A stretch of 64,000 bases of DNA from JBQTII01 sp052387905 (GCA_052387905.1 JBQTIR010000013.1:62001-126000), one strand, 5' to 3'. Shown: positions 23,654 to 32,921, counted from the stretch's first letter. Notes: generated by a model from the letters alone, not told the origin. Program-made: numbers and translations.

Positions 23654-24895
23654 ATGGAGCGCGACGAGGGGTCCGGGCCGGGATATTCGGCGTCCGACCG
23701 GCGGCGGTGGGTCGACGAGCCGCCCAAGCGGACCGGACGTAGTGCCTTCGCCCGGGACCGCGCCCGGGTACTGCATGCCGCGGCGCTGCGTCGCCTCGCC
23801 GCCAAGACCCAGGTTGTCGAGCCGGGCAGTGACGACTTCGCCCGCAACCGGCTCACCCACTCCCTGGAGGTTGGCCAGATCGGCCGCGAGCTCGGATCCT
23901 GGTTGGGGGCCGACGCCGACCTGGTCGAGGCCGCGTGTCTGGCCCACGACCTCGGCCATCCGCCGTTCGGGCACAACGGCGAACACGCCCTGGACGCCGC
24001 GGCGGCTTCCTGTGGCGGCTTCGAGGGCAACGCCCAGACCTTGCGGGTGCTGACCCGGCTGGAGGGCAAGGCCTTCGACGCCGACGGGCGCAGCGTCGGG
24101 CTGAACCTCACGCTGGCCACCCTGGACGCCACCGTGAAGTACCCGTGGGAGCGGCGCGAGGGCACCCGAAAGTTCGGGTGCTACGCCGATGACGCGGCGG
24201 TGTTCGCCTGGTTGCGGGACGGGCGCTCCGATGCCCGGCGTTGCCTCGAGGCCCAGGTCATGGACTTCGCCGACGATGTGGCCTACTCCGTCCACGACGT
24301 CGAGGACGGCATTCAAGCCGGAGCAATCGATCTCGCGGTCCTGGGATCGGCGACCGACCGCGCACATCTCGCCGAGCTCGCCCGGAACGCGTTCGTCCCC
24401 GATCTGGACCCGGGCGAGATCGACGCCGCCGCTGCGGCGTTATCCGCGTTGCCATGGTGGCCCGCCGCGCCGGACCGCACCCGCCGGGGCCTCGCGGCGC
24501 TGAAGAACATGACCAGTCAGTTGATCAGCCGGTTCTGCCTCGCCGCGGAATCCACGACCCGCTCGCTGCACCCCGACGGCCCGCTGACGCGCTACACCGC
24601 GGACCTGGTCGTGCCTCGTGCCACCACTGTCGAGGTCGCGCTGCTCAAGGCAGTCGCCACCCGCTACATGATGCACACCGACCTGCGGGTGAGCATCCAG
24701 GCCCGTGAGCGCGAACTGGTCGCCGAACTTGTCGCAGTCCTCCTCGCCGGCGCGCCCGGGAGTCTGGATCCCGCGTTCGCCTTCGACTTCGACGAAGCCA
24801 CGAAAGACGAGGCGCGCCTGCGGGTGGTGCTGGATCAGGTGGCCTCGCTCTCGGACACCTCGGCGCTCGCTATGCACGCGAAGATCTGCCGATGA
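23654..24895 (+). CDS. dgt: Deoxyguanosinetriphosphate triphosphohydrolase-like protein
   Basis: The 413-residue HD-domain enzyme shows RNRLTHSLEV and HDLGHPPFGHNGE, the metal-binding His-Asp set of dGTPases that split dNTPs into nucleoside and triphosphate. Further family blocks are GFEGNAQTLRVLTRLE, VKYPWERR and MDFADDVAYSVHDVEDG. It is close in length to the actinobacterial type. The ATG at 23654 lies 11 bp after the sulfotransferase stop. The next gene overlaps by four bases. Confidence 0.93.
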   Translation: MERDEGSGPGYSASDRRRWVDEPPKRTGRSAFARDRARVLHAAALRRLAAKTQVVEPGSDDFARNRLTHSLEVGQIGRELGSWLGADADLVEAACLAHDLGHPPFGHNGEHALDAAAASCGGFEGNAQTLRVLTRLEGKAFDADGRSVGLNLTLATLDATVKYPWERREGTRKFGCYADDAAVFAWLRDGRSDARRCLEAQVMDFADDVAYSVHDVEDGIQAGAIDLAVLGSATDRAHLAELARNAFVPDLDPGEIDAAAAALSALPWWPAAPDRTRRGLAALKNMTSQLISRFCLAAESTTRSLHPDGPLTRYTADLVVPRATTVEVALLKAVATRYMMHTDLRVSIQARERELVAELVAVLLAGAPGSLDPAFAFDFDEATKDEARLRVVLDQVASLSDTSALAMHAKICR

Positions 24896-25584
24896 CTGTC
24901 CTGGCCGGCGCGGTCTGCCCACATCCGCCGCTGCTGGTACCCGAGGTGGCTTCCGGTGCGGCGGTGGAACTCGATGAGCTGCGCACAGCCTGCGACGCCG
25001 CGGTCGCCGCGGGCCTTGCGGCCGGGCCGGAGCGGGTCATCGTGGTGGGAGGCGGTGGCGGGACCCAGCGCTGGCCAAACGAAAGTCCCGGTGCGCTCGC
25101 AGGCTTCGGGATCGCCGGTTTCGGTCCGCCGGGGGACCTGCCGCTGTCCTTGACCATCGGGCGCTGGCTGCTGTGGCGCGCAGGCTGGACCGGACCGGTG
25201 GAACTGCAGAGCGTGGGGCCGCAGACCTCCGCGGCGGCGTGTGCGGAACTGGGCGTCGCCCTCGGTGCCGGTACGCCGGCGTTTCTGCTCGCGATGGGCG
25301 ACGGGTCCGCGCGGCGCTCGCTGGCTGCGCCCGGGCACCTCGATACGCGGGCCGAAGACTTCGACGCCGACGTGGCCAAGGCTCTGGCCGGCGCCGACGT
25401 CGAAGCATTGCTCGCCGTGGACCCGGTGTTGGCCGGCGCGTTGTTGGCTACCGGGCGCCCCGCCTGGCAGGTGCTGGCGGGAGCGGTGGGGGTCACACCT
25501 GCGCAGTGGCGAGGCGAACTGGGTTACGACGCCGCCCCATACGGGGTGGGGTACTTCGTCGCGTCGCTCGCCCCAGGGGATTAA
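24892..25584 (+). CDS. Class III extradiol dioxygenase (LigB)-like protein
   Basis: A 230-residue protein starting at an ATGA overlap with dgt. The beginning AGAVCPHPPLLVPE and the central VIVVGGG strand resemble the LigB subunit fold of class III extradiol dioxygenases. The complete iron ligand set is not apparent. Proteins of this type are found just upstream of miaA in many actinomycetes, so the synteny is old, but I know of no demonstrated activity. Confidence 0.75.
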   Translation: MTVLAGAVCPHPPLLVPEVASGAAVELDELRTACDAAVAAGLAAGPERVIVVGGGGGTQRWPNESPGALAGFGIAGFGPPGDLPLSLTIGRWLLWRAGWTGPVELQSVGPQTSAAACAELGVALGAGTPAFLLAMGDGSARRSLAAPGHLDTRAEDFDADVAKALAGADVEALLAVDPVLAGALLATGRPAWQVLAGAVGVTPAQWRGELGYDAAPYGVGYFVASLAPGD

Positions 25585-25587
25585 TCG

Positions 25588-25926
25588 TCAGGGAGCGTCC
25601 GGGGCTCCGGACCGCGGTGCAGCGGGCGTCACCGGCGGTGTGGGGGTCAACGGCGGCGCCGGAGCATCGCTGGGGTGGGGCGCCACCGGGTTGGGCGGGG
25701 GCGTCTGCGCCGCGGTGCCGGTGGCTGCGCCGGTGGCGGTGTCCGGAGCGACCTTGTCGAGGCCCTCCTTGACCTTGCCCAGGCCCTTGTCGATCTTGTC
25801 CGCGTGCTTGCCGTGCGTCTTGGAGTCGGCGAACTCGCCCGCCTTCTCCAACCCCTTTTCGATCTTGTCGCGGTTACCGCTGACGAGATCCTGTGCCTTG
25901 TTCTTGACATTGTCGAGAATGCCCAT
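25588..25926 (-). CDS. MT0933-like antitoxin-family protein
   Basis: From ATG 25926 the 112-residue protein opens with MGILDNVKNKAQDLV and three lysine/aspartate-rich amphipathic repeats (DKIEKGLEKAGEF, DKIDKGLGKVKEG), the pattern of the MT0933/Rv0909 antitoxin-like family. The last 50 residues are Pro/Ala-rich. Rv0909 was proposed to pair with Rv0910, but no toxin partner lies beside this gene. It sits antisense between the LigB-like gene and miaA; a longer frame runs antisense through miaA and is rejected. Confidence 0.75.
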   Translation of the reverse strand: MGILDNVKNKAQDLVSGNRDKIEKGLEKAGEFADSKTHGKHADKIDKGLGKVKEGLDKVAPDTATGAATGTAAQTPPPNPVAPHPSDAPAPPLTPTPPVTPAAPRSGAPDAP

Positions 25927-26019
25927 GTCGACCTCCAGGTCGGGTGGTGTCCTACGTCGATGCTTCCCCTCCCGCGGCGCCCTACTCGTGATGCCGGTCG
26001 CACTTGCCACACTGGGGAA

Positions 26020-26925
26020 ATGAGCGCGCTTGCGGTGGTGGCCGTTGTCGGGGCCACCGCGACCGGAAAATCCGCGCTCGCGATCGAGCTGGCCGACCGT
26101 TTGGGCGGGGAGATCGTCAACGTCGACTCCATGCAGCTCTACCGCGGTATGGACATCGGGACCGCCAAGCTGACCCCTGCCGAGCGCGGCGGGATCCCGC
26201 ACCATCTGCTCGACATCTGGGACGTCACCGAGCCCGCGGCGGTCGCCGAGTACCAGCGCCTGGCCCGCCGGCTGGTCGCGGATCTGCTTGCGGCGGGCAC
26301 GGTTCCGGTACTGGTCGGCGGGTCGGGGCTCTACGTGCGCGCCGTGCTCGACGACCTGGACTTTCCGGGCACCGATCCCGCGATCCGCGCCCGGCTGGAG
26401 GCGGAAGTCCACGAGGCGGGGCCAGCGGTCCTGCATGCCCGGCTGGCCACGCTGGACCCCGTCGCCGCCGAGCGGATCCTGCCCGGCAACGGCCGCCGGA
26501 TCGTGCGGGCGCTGGAGGTCATCGAGATCACCGGGCGACCCTTCGTCGCCAAGCTCCCTACACCCAGCTACGTCCGCCCGGCCGTGCAGATCGGGCTCGG
26601 GATGGACCGGGCCGACCTTGACGAGCGCCTGGACAGGCGCGTCGACGCGATGTGGGCCGCCGGTCTGGTCGCCGAGGTCCGGACCCTGGAGCGCGAGGGC
26701 CTGCGCGAGGGCCGCACAGCGTCGATGGCGCTGGGGTACGCCCAGGTGCTGCGCTTCTTGGACGGCACCTGCGATGAGGCCACCGCCCGCGAGGAGACCA
26801 AACGGTCCACCCGCAAGTTCGCCCGCCGCCAGGGCGCCTGGTTCGGCCGCGACCCCCGGGTGCACTGGCTCGACGCCACCCGCCCCGACCTGCTCGACGC
26901 CGCCCTCGCCGCCGTCCGCGCCTGA
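26020..26925 (+). CDS. miaA: tRNA dimethylallyltransferase
   Basis: The 301-residue enzyme adds a dimethylallyl group to adenosine 37 of tRNAs reading UNN codons. It has the P-loop GATATGKS (11-18), VDSMQLYRGMDIGTAK, PVLVGGSGLYVRAV and RRIVRALEV, all hallmarks of MiaA. ATG 26020 has GGGGAA just before it and matches homologue starts; the longer frame upstream overlaps the antitoxin-like gene. A 77-bp inverted-repeat element separates it from dapF. Confidence 0.95.
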   Translation: MSALAVVAVVGATATGKSALAIELADRLGGEIVNVDSMQLYRGMDIGTAKLTPAERGGIPHHLLDIWDVTEPAAVAEYQRLARRLVADLLAAGTVPVLVGGSGLYVRAVLDDLDFPGTDPAIRARLEAEVHEAGPAVLHARLATLDPVAAERILPGNGRRIVRALEVIEITGRPFVAKLPTPSYVRPAVQIGLGMDRADLDERLDRRVDAMWAAGLVAEVRTLEREGLREGRTASMALGYAQVLRFLDGTCDEATAREETKRSTRKFARRQGAWFGRDPRVHWLDATRPDLLDAALAAVRA

Positions 26926-26944
26926 CTCCGAGGGCCGCGATTCG

Positions 26945-27021
26945 TGGGGACGTCATCCTGCGTGGTTGTTCCCGCGCCCGATTTGTCCGGGTTGCGACGA
27001 CCACAAGTGATGACGTCCCCA
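26945..27021. repeat. 77-bp element with perfect 13-bp terminal inverted repeats
   Basis: TGGGGACGTCATC at 26945-26957 is mirrored exactly at 27009-27021. Inside, GTGGT (26962-26966) pairs with ACCAC (27000-27004) and CCCG with CGGG near the loop, giving a long imperfect hairpin. GCGAT occurs right after the right end and, three bases removed, before the left end. It fills the miaA-dapF gap and could be a small non-autonomous mobile element or a transcribed RNA structure. Confidence 0.6.
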
Positions 27022-27052
27022 GCGATCTGGCGCCTTCCGTACCCTGGGGGGC

Positions 27053-27958
27053 ATGAACCGGGTGCGCTTCGTCAAGGGTCACGGGACCGAGAACGACTTC
27101 GTGATCCTGCCCGACATCGCCGGCACCCTCAATCTCGACGACACCGCCGTGGCCGCGATCTGTGACCGCCGGGCCGGCCTCGGTGCTGACGGGATCCTGC
27201 GGGTCGTCACCACCAGCGCCGATCCGGAAGCCGCCGCCTACGCCGGCGCAGCCGACTGGTTCATGGACTACCGCAACGCCGACGGGTCCAAGGCGCAGAT
27301 GTGCGGCAACGGGATCCGGGTGTTCGCGCGGTACCTGGTCGAGTCCGGGCTGCAGGCACCCGGCGAGTTCGCCGTCGCAACCCGCAGCGGGGTCCGGCTG
27401 CTCACCTGCCCGGCGGTCGGGGACATCACCGTCGACATGGGCGAGTACGCCCTGCCCGACCTGGGCGCTATCGCGGTGACCGTGGGGGAGCGAACGTGGC
27501 CCGCGCTCGCGGTCACCATGCCCAATCCGCACGCGGTCGTCTTCGTCGACGACCTCTCCGACGCCGGGGATCTGCGGCGCGCCCCCACCGTCACTGCCGG
27601 CGCGTTCCCGGACGGCGTCAACGTCGAGTTCGTCGTCACCCGCGGCCCGCGGCACGTCGCGATGCGTGTGCACGAGCGCGGCGTGGGGGAGACCCGCTCG
27701 TGCGGGACTGGAGCGTGTGCGGTGATGGTCGCGGCCGCGCGGCGGGGCGGGCATGAGGCCCCGACGACGTATCGGGTCGAGTTGCCCGGCGGAACGTTGC
27801 TCATCGCGCTCACCCCCGACGGCAGGGTGGAAATGACCGGCCCGGCTGTGCTCGTCGCGGCCGGCCACCTTCACCTGCCACTCGATATCGGGTCGAACTC
27901 GGACGCCGAGGCGTGCGACGCTGGGGCTGTCGACGCCCGCGTGGGCGTCGCACCGTGA
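27053..27958 (+). CDS. dapF: Diaminopimelate epimerase
   Basis: The 301-residue enzyme converts LL- to meso-diaminopimelate for lysine and peptidoglycan synthesis. Both catalytic thiols are present: Cys84 in QMCGNGIRV and Cys217 in RSCGTGACA; GHGTENDF at the start and MPNPHAV bind substrate. It keeps the conserved place between miaA and hflX. The last 30 residues, rich in Asp and Ala, extend beyond the usual end. Confidence 0.96.
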   Translation: MNRVRFVKGHGTENDFVILPDIAGTLNLDDTAVAAICDRRAGLGADGILRVVTTSADPEAAAYAGAADWFMDYRNADGSKAQMCGNGIRVFARYLVESGLQAPGEFAVATRSGVRLLTCPAVGDITVDMGEYALPDLGAIAVTVGERTWPALAVTMPNPHAVVFVDDLSDAGDLRRAPTVTAGAFPDGVNVEFVVTRGPRHVAMRVHERGVGETRSCGTGACAVMVAAARRGGHEAPTTYRVELPGGTLLIALTPDGRVEMTGPAVLVAAGHLHLPLDIGSNSDAEACDAGAVDARVGVAP

Positions 27959-27986
27959 GCACGCACCCCGCCTACCAAGGACGTCC

Positions 27987-29441
27987 ATGACCTCCAGCGC
28001 CGCACAACCCGAACCGGCCGACCTCCCGCAAGGCGGGGACGAGCCCGTCGAGGTGGCGCAGTCCGTTGACGTCGAGGTCGACGGCGAGCAGTACGAGCGC
28101 GAGGAGCGCGCGGCGCTGCGCCGCGTCCAGGGCCTGTCGACCGAACTCGCCGACGTCTCCATCGTGGAGTACCGCCAGCTGCGACTGGAGCGCGTCGTGC
28201 TGGTTGGCGTGTGGACCGAGGGCACCTCCGCCGAGGCCGAGAACTCGATGCTGGAGTTGCGGCGCCTGGCCGAGACGGCCGGAGCGCTGGTGCTCGACGG
28301 CTTCATCCAACGCCGCGACAAGCCGGATCCGGCCACCTACGTCGGCTCGGGCAAGGCGAAGGAACTACGCGATGCGATCCTCGCCGAATCCGCCGACACT
28401 CTCATCTGCGACGGTGAACTGACGCCCAGTCAGCTGACGAAGCTGGAGGACGTCGTCAAGGTCAAGGTCATCGACCGGACCGCGTTGATCCTGGACATCT
28501 TCGCCCAGCATGCCCGCTCCCGCGAGGGCAAGGCGCAGGTCGAGCTGGCGCAGATGGCCTACATGATGCCGCGACTGCGCGGCTGGGGCGCGTCGATGTC
28601 GCGCCAGGGTGGTGGCCAAGCGGCCGGCGGTGTCGGCATCGGGGGCCGCGGGCCCGGTGAGACCAAGATCGAGACCGATCGGCGGCGCATCCGCACCAAG
28701 ATGGCCAAGTTGCGCCGCGAGCTCGCGGAGATGGGAACCTCGCGCACGACCCAGCGCAGCGAGCGCCGGCGCACCGGGGTCGCCTCGGTGGCGATCGTCG
28801 GCTACACCAACGCCGGCAAGTCCTCGCTACTCAACCGGCTCACCGGCGCCGGGGTGCTGGTCGAGGACGCGTTGTTCGCCACGCTGGACCCGACGGTGCG
28901 CAAGGCGCTCACCCCCGACGGGCGCGGCTTCACCCTCACCGACACCGTCGGCTTCGTGCGCCACCTGCCCCACCAGCTGGTCGAGGCTTTCCGTTCGACG
29001 CTGGAGGAGATTTCTGACGCCGACCTGATCCTGCACATCGTCGACGGGTCCGACCCTGAACCTGAGGCGCAGCTGGTCGCGGTGCGGGCCGTCCTCGCCG
29101 ACATCGACGCCAAGGACGTTCCGGAGATCGTCGTGGTGAACAAGTCCGACGCCGCGGACCCCTATGTGCTCGAGCGTCTGGTCCGCCGCGAACGCACCGC
29201 GATCGTGGTCTCGGCCCGCAGCGGCGTCGGAATCGAGAACCTGATCGAGGCGATCGCCGCCGCGATCCCGCGCCCACAGGTCGAGATCGACGTCCTGCTG
29301 CCCTACGGGCGCGGGGACCTGGTCTCCAAGGTTCATACCGACGGCGACATCCTGACCGAGGAACACACCGCCGACGGCACCCGGATGCGCGCCCGCGTCG
29401 GTGCGGCGCTGGCCGCCGAGCTCGCCGCGTTTGCCGCCTGA
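27987..29441 (+). CDS. hflX: Ribosome-splitting GTPase HflX
   Basis: A 484-residue GTPase that dissociates stalled ribosomes under heat or antibiotic stress. The N-terminal HflX domain has RRDKPDPATYVGSGKAKEL; the linker holds the glycine-rich GGVGIGGRGPGETKIETD; the G domain starts at residue 272 with GYTNAGKSSLLN, then DTVGFVRHLP and NKSD. The acidic N-terminal 45 residues are variable. It lies 28 bp after dapF, probably in one operon. Confidence 0.95.
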   Translation: MTSSAAQPEPADLPQGGDEPVEVAQSVDVEVDGEQYEREERAALRRVQGLSTELADVSIVEYRQLRLERVVLVGVWTEGTSAEAENSMLELRRLAETAGALVLDGFIQRRDKPDPATYVGSGKAKELRDAILAESADTLICDGELTPSQLTKLEDVVKVKVIDRTALILDIFAQHARSREGKAQVELAQMAYMMPRLRGWGASMSRQGGGQAAGGVGIGGRGPGETKIETDRRRIRTKMAKLRRELAEMGTSRTTQRSERRRTGVASVAIVGYTNAGKSSLLNRLTGAGVLVEDALFATLDPTVRKALTPDGRGFTLTDTVGFVRHLPHQLVEAFRSTLEEISDADLILHIVDGSDPEPEAQLVAVRAVLADIDAKDVPEIVVVNKSDAADPYVLERLVRRERTAIVVSARSGVGIENLIEAIAAAIPRPQVEIDVLLPYGRGDLVSKVHTDGDILTEEHTADGTRMRARVGAALAAELAAFAA

Positions 29442-29514
29442 ACCGCGTCATCTGCGCCGGGCCTCAGAGGTGATCGTGGGCCGGCCGAGTCGGCAACCTG
29501 GGTAGGCTCACCCG

Positions 29515-31584
29515 ATGCCCAAGCCGAGTCTGGAAGAGTTGCTCGACGCGGCGGTGGGCGACATCGACGGGGTGGCGCGCCCCGGGCAGCTGGAGATGGC
29601 CCGCGCGGTCGCCGGCGCCATCGCGACCGGGGATCACCTGCTCGTTCAGGCCGGGACGGGCACCGGCAAATCGCTGGCGTACCTGGTGCCGGCGCTGCTG
29701 CACGGGCGCACGGTCGTCATCGCCACCGCGACCCTGGCGCTGCAGGCCCAGCTGATCCGCCGGGACCTCCCGCGCCTGATCGAGGCCGCGACGCCGGTGC
29801 TGGGGCGACGTCCGCGCTTCGCGATCCTCAAGGGCCGCAGCAACTACGTCTGCCAGCACCGCGCTGGCGGTCGCCGCGTCGGCGACGAAGGAGCCGTTGG
29901 CAATGTCATGGCCACGCTGGACGACGCGGACACACTGTTCGGCGCCGCGGAAGTCGAAGTCCCGAGCAGTCCACTGGGCCGCGAGGTGCTGCGCGCGCGG
30001 GAATGGGCTGCGACCACCGACACCGGCGACCGCGACGACCTGCTGCCCGGGGTGGGCGACCGCGCCTGGGCGCAGATCTCGGTGACCTCCCGCGAGTGCC
30101 TGGGCGCCACCCGGTGCCCGGAGGGCGAGACCTGCTTCGCGGAGTTGGCCCGGGTCACTGCAGGCGAGGCCGACATTGTGGTCACCAATCACGTACTGCT
30201 GGCGATCGACGCCCTGGAGAACATCCCGGTGCTGCCCGAGCACAAGGTGGTGATCGTCGACGAGGCGCATGAACTTGTCGACCGGGTCTCGGCGGTGGCC
30301 ACCGCCGAACTCACGGTCGCCGTCATCGAGCGGGCGGTGCGAGCCTCGGCCCGCGTGGGCGACGAACGCGCGGTCGACATCCTGGCGAGTATCGCCGAGG
30401 GCCTGGGAGCGACGCTGGCCACGGTCGAGCCCGGGCGGCTCCACCCACCTCCTCCGCTGCTGGCGGCCGAACTCGCCGCGGTCGCGGACGCGGCTCGGGG
30501 TGTCCAGGTGTCGATCTCCTCCTCGAAGGAGGACGAACCCGACCTGGCGCTGGCCAAGCGGATCGCGCGTACGGCGCTGGAGGAGATCACGGCGACGGCC
30601 ACCAGGCTCGCGACCCCGACGGAATGGGACGTCGCCTGGCTGGCGCTGGAGGAACGCCGCGGGCGGGTGCTGCGGGTTGCGCCCCTCACGGTCGCCGGCC
30701 TGCTGCGCTCCGCGCTGTTCGACTCGCGCACCGTGGTCCTCACTTCGGCGACCCTGGCCGTCGGCGGCGCCTTCGACAGCACGGCCCGCACGGTCGGGCT
30801 CAGCCCGGCCGACGCGGTGCACGCCGACGTGGACCCGGCCGGCGAGGTCGATGCTGCGCAGGACGAGGACAGCGGCGACGAGACCGATGAGGTGGCAGCA
30901 CCCACCCGGTGGCGGGGATTGGATGTCGGATCCCCGTTCGACTACCGCCGCCAGGGGATCCTCTACGTCGCGCGCCACCTCCCGCCGCCTGGACGTGACG
31001 GGATGTCAGCAGCGGTGCTCGACGAGCTCGAGGCGTTGATCGAAGCGGCCGGTGGCGGCACGCTAGGCCTGTTCTCCTCCCGCCGGGCCGCGGAGCAGGC
31101 GGCAGCGGAAATGCGCCCGCGCCTTGGGGTGCAGATCCTGGCCCAGGGCGACAAACCCCTGAACGAACTCGTCGAGGCGTTTCGCGCTGACACCACCTCG
31201 TGCCTGTTCGGGACGCTCTCCCTCTGGCAAGGCGTCGACGTCCCCGGCGATGCGTGTCGACTTGTCGTTGTCGACCGGATCCCTTTCCCGCGTCCGGATG
31301 ACCCGCTCTCGGCCGCGCGGTCCGCGGCCGCGGATGCCGCCGGAGGCAACGGCTTCATGTCGGTCTCGGCTGCCCAAGCGGCGGTCAAACTGGCGCAGGG
31401 CGCGGGAAGACTCATCCGCTCCGACTACGACCGCGGGATGGTCGCCGTGCTCGATGCCCGCCTGGCGACCGCCCGCTACTCCTCGTTCCTGCGCGCGACA
31501 TTGCCACCGCTGTGGTTCACCACCGACCGCGAGGTGGCGCTGGGTGCGCTCCGCCGGTTGAACCCGGCAGCCAAAGTCGACTGA
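29515..31584 (+). CDS. dinG: DinG-like ATP-dependent DNA helicase with iron-sulfur cluster
   Basis: The 689-residue superfamily 2 helicase has Walker A AGTGTGKS (46-53), a DEAH box (249-252), and four cysteines at 113, 195, 201 and 207 that form the 4Fe-4S site of XPD/DinG helicases. The C-terminal half keeps VVLTSATL, LGLFSSRRAAEQ, GTLSLWQGVDVPG and the arginine finger region GAGRLIRS. An acidic insert (EDEDSGDETDEV-like, near 445) is lineage-specific. Such enzymes unwind forked DNA and R-loops. No LexA box is seen upstream of it. It converges on lexA with 7 bp between. Confidence 0.92.
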   Translation: MPKPSLEELLDAAVGDIDGVARPGQLEMARAVAGAIATGDHLLVQAGTGTGKSLAYLVPALLHGRTVVIATATLALQAQLIRRDLPRLIEAATPVLGRRPRFAILKGRSNYVCQHRAGGRRVGDEGAVGNVMATLDDADTLFGAAEVEVPSSPLGREVLRAREWAATTDTGDRDDLLPGVGDRAWAQISVTSRECLGATRCPEGETCFAELARVTAGEADIVVTNHVLLAIDALENIPVLPEHKVVIVDEAHELVDRVSAVATAELTVAVIERAVRASARVGDERAVDILASIAEGLGATLATVEPGRLHPPPPLLAAELAAVADAARGVQVSISSSKEDEPDLALAKRIARTALEEITATATRLATPTEWDVAWLALEERRGRVLRVAPLTVAGLLRSALFDSRTVVLTSATLAVGGAFDSTARTVGLSPADAVHADVDPAGEVDAAQDEDSGDETDEVAAPTRWRGLDVGSPFDYRRQGILYVARHLPPPGRDGMSAAVLDELEALIEAAGGGTLGLFSSRRAAEQAAAEMRPRLGVQILAQGDKPLNELVEAFRADTTSCLFGTLSLWQGVDVPGDACRLVVVDRIPFPRPDDPLSAARSAAADAAGGNGFMSVSAAQAAVKLAQGAGRLIRSDYDRGMVAVLDARLATARYSSFLRATLPPLWFTTDREVALGALRRLNPAAKVD

Positions 31585-31591
31585 CGGTTCG

Positions 31592-32338
31592 TCAGACGCG
31601 GCGTAGCACGCTGACGATTCGTCCGAGGATGGTCGCCTCGTCGCCCAGGATCGGCTCGTAGGCAGGGTTGTGCGGCATCAACCACACGTGCCCGCCCTTG
31701 CGCTTGAACGTCTTGACCGTCGCTTCACCGTCGATCATCGCCGCGACGATGTCGCCGGGTTCGGCGACCGGCTGTTGGCGGACCACCACCCAGTCCCCGT
31801 CGCAGATTGCGGCGTCGATCATGGAGTCACCGCTGACCTTGAGCAAGAACAAGGTGCCGTCTCCGACGAGTTCGCGGGGCAGCGGGAAGACCGACTCCAC
31901 GGCCTGCTCGGCGAGGATCGGTCCGCCGGCGGCGATGCGGCCCAGCACGGGGACGTACGCCGCGGCTGGGCGAGAAGCCCGCACGGCCTCCTCATCGACA
32001 TCCATCGAGGGCTGGGCCGGCTCGACGCCCTCGGGAAGGCGGACCTCGAGCGCCCGCGGGCGGTTGGGGTCCCGGCGCAGGTAGCCCTTGCGCTCCAGGG
32101 TCATCAGCTGGTGGGAGACCGACGAGGTGGAGGTCAGGCCGACAGCCTCACCGATCTCCCGCATCGACGGCGGGTAACCCCGTCGTTCGACGGCGTCGCG
32201 GATGACTTCGAGGACCTTGCGCTGGCGCGGGGTCAGGCCCAGGGAGTCCGGGGGGCCGTCGGGGAGTGCCAGCACCTCCGCCGGGTTCGGTGCTGACGCG
32301 ACTGTCCCGGGCTCGGCGGGCTTGCGTGTGCGGGCCAT
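31592..32338 (-). CDS. lexA: SOS repressor LexA
   Basis: This 248-residue LexA has a winged-helix domain (about 33-100: LTPRQRKVLEVI, YPPSMREIGEAVGLTSTSSV) and a self-cleaving domain. The cleavage site lies in IAAGGP between Ala137 and Gly138; the catalytic pair is Ser172 (VSGDSM) and Lys209 (ATVKTFK). RecA on single-stranded DNA triggers autocleavage and derepression. A near-consensus LexA box lies 73 bp upstream, indicating autoregulation. A 30-residue N-terminal extension is normal for actinobacteria. Confidence 0.96.
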   Translation of the reverse strand: MARTRKPAEPGTVASAPNPAEVLALPDGPPDSLGLTPRQRKVLEVIRDAVERRGYPPSMREIGEAVGLTSTSSVSHQLMTLERKGYLRRDPNRPRALEVRLPEGVEPAQPSMDVDEEAVRASRPAAAYVPVLGRIAAGGPILAEQAVESVFPLPRELVGDGTLFLLKVSGDSMIDAAICDGDWVVVRQQPVAEPGDIVAAMIDGEATVKTFKRKGGHVWLMPHNPAYEPILGDEATILGRIVSVLRRV

Positions 32339-32410
32339 CAGATGCCTCCTTGCGAGGTGCGTGCGCGCCCGATGTGGACAGGGCGAACGTAGCGCGTCGG
32401 GGCGACGCGA

Positions 32411-32426
32411 TCAAACACATGTTCGA
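32411..32426. promoter_or_regulatory. LexA (SOS) box, lexA-proximal
   Basis: TCAAACACATGTTCGA matches the actinobacterial LexA site TCGAAC-N4-GTTCGA except for one base in the left half. It lies between the divergent lexA and LysM genes and fits lexA autoregulation. Confidence 0.8.
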
Positions 32427-32478
32427 AAGAATCTGGAAAGTGTCGGAGCGGGGGTGTAGAACTCGGGTATGCGTTCGA

Positions 32479-32494
32479 TCGAATGTGTGTTCGA
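32479..32494. promoter_or_regulatory. LexA (SOS) box, LysM-gene-proximal
   Basis: TCGAATGTGTGTTCGA has one mismatch to TCGAAC-N4-GTTCGA and lies 38 bp upstream of the LysM gene start. A third, weaker site (TCGTGCGGATGTTCGA, 32498-32513) follows directly. The cluster predicts strong SOS induction of the LysM gene. Confidence 0.78.
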
Positions 32495-32531
32495 TGCTCG
32501 TGCGGATGTTCGAGTTCACCAGGAGGACCCC

Positions 32532-32921
32532 ATGGCCGCCACCGCTCACCTGCAGCTGGTTCCCACCCCTGACCGGCGCGACGCCCCTGCCCACCAAATC
32601 CTCCGTCGGGCCGCGGCCCCGCCGGTGAGCCGCCCGGTCGGCCTGCGCCTGACGCGCCGCGGCCGGCTGGTGGCGCTGGGGGTGCTCGTCGTCGCCATGC
32701 TCGGTCTGGGGATGACACTGGGCTCGGAGCCCAGTCGCGCCAGCGGCGCGGCCGGTGCGCCGGTGCAGTACCACCTCGTGCAGCCCGGGCAGACCCTCTG
32801 GGGGATCGCCCAGCAGGCCGCGCCGGGGACGGATCCGCGTGCAGTGATCGAGGAGATCATCAGCCTTAACGGCTTGCGCGGGACGACGCTGCAGGCGGGT
32901 GCCCGGATCGCCCTGCCGTGA
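32532..32921 (+). CDS. LysM-domain membrane protein, likely SOS-induced division inhibitor
   Basis: A 129-residue protein with a cytoplasmic N-terminus of about 45 residues, one membrane helix (about 46-63: LVALGVLVVAMLGLGM) and an outer LysM domain (YHLVQPGQTLWGIAQQAAPG to IALP) that binds peptidoglycan. It is divergent from lexA and sits behind LexA boxes, the position of ChiZ (Rv2719c) in mycobacteria, DivS in corynebacteria and YneA in Bacillus, which stop division during DNA damage. The same role is an inference. The ATG has AGGAGGA before it; a frame extending 21 codons upstream crosses the operator and is less likely. Confidence 0.88.
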   Translation: MAATAHLQLVPTPDRRDAPAHQILRRAAAPPVSRPVGLRLTRRGRLVALGVLVVAMLGLGMTLGSEPSRASGAAGAPVQYHLVQPGQTLWGIAQQAAPGTDPRAVIEEIISLNGLRGTTLQAGARIALP

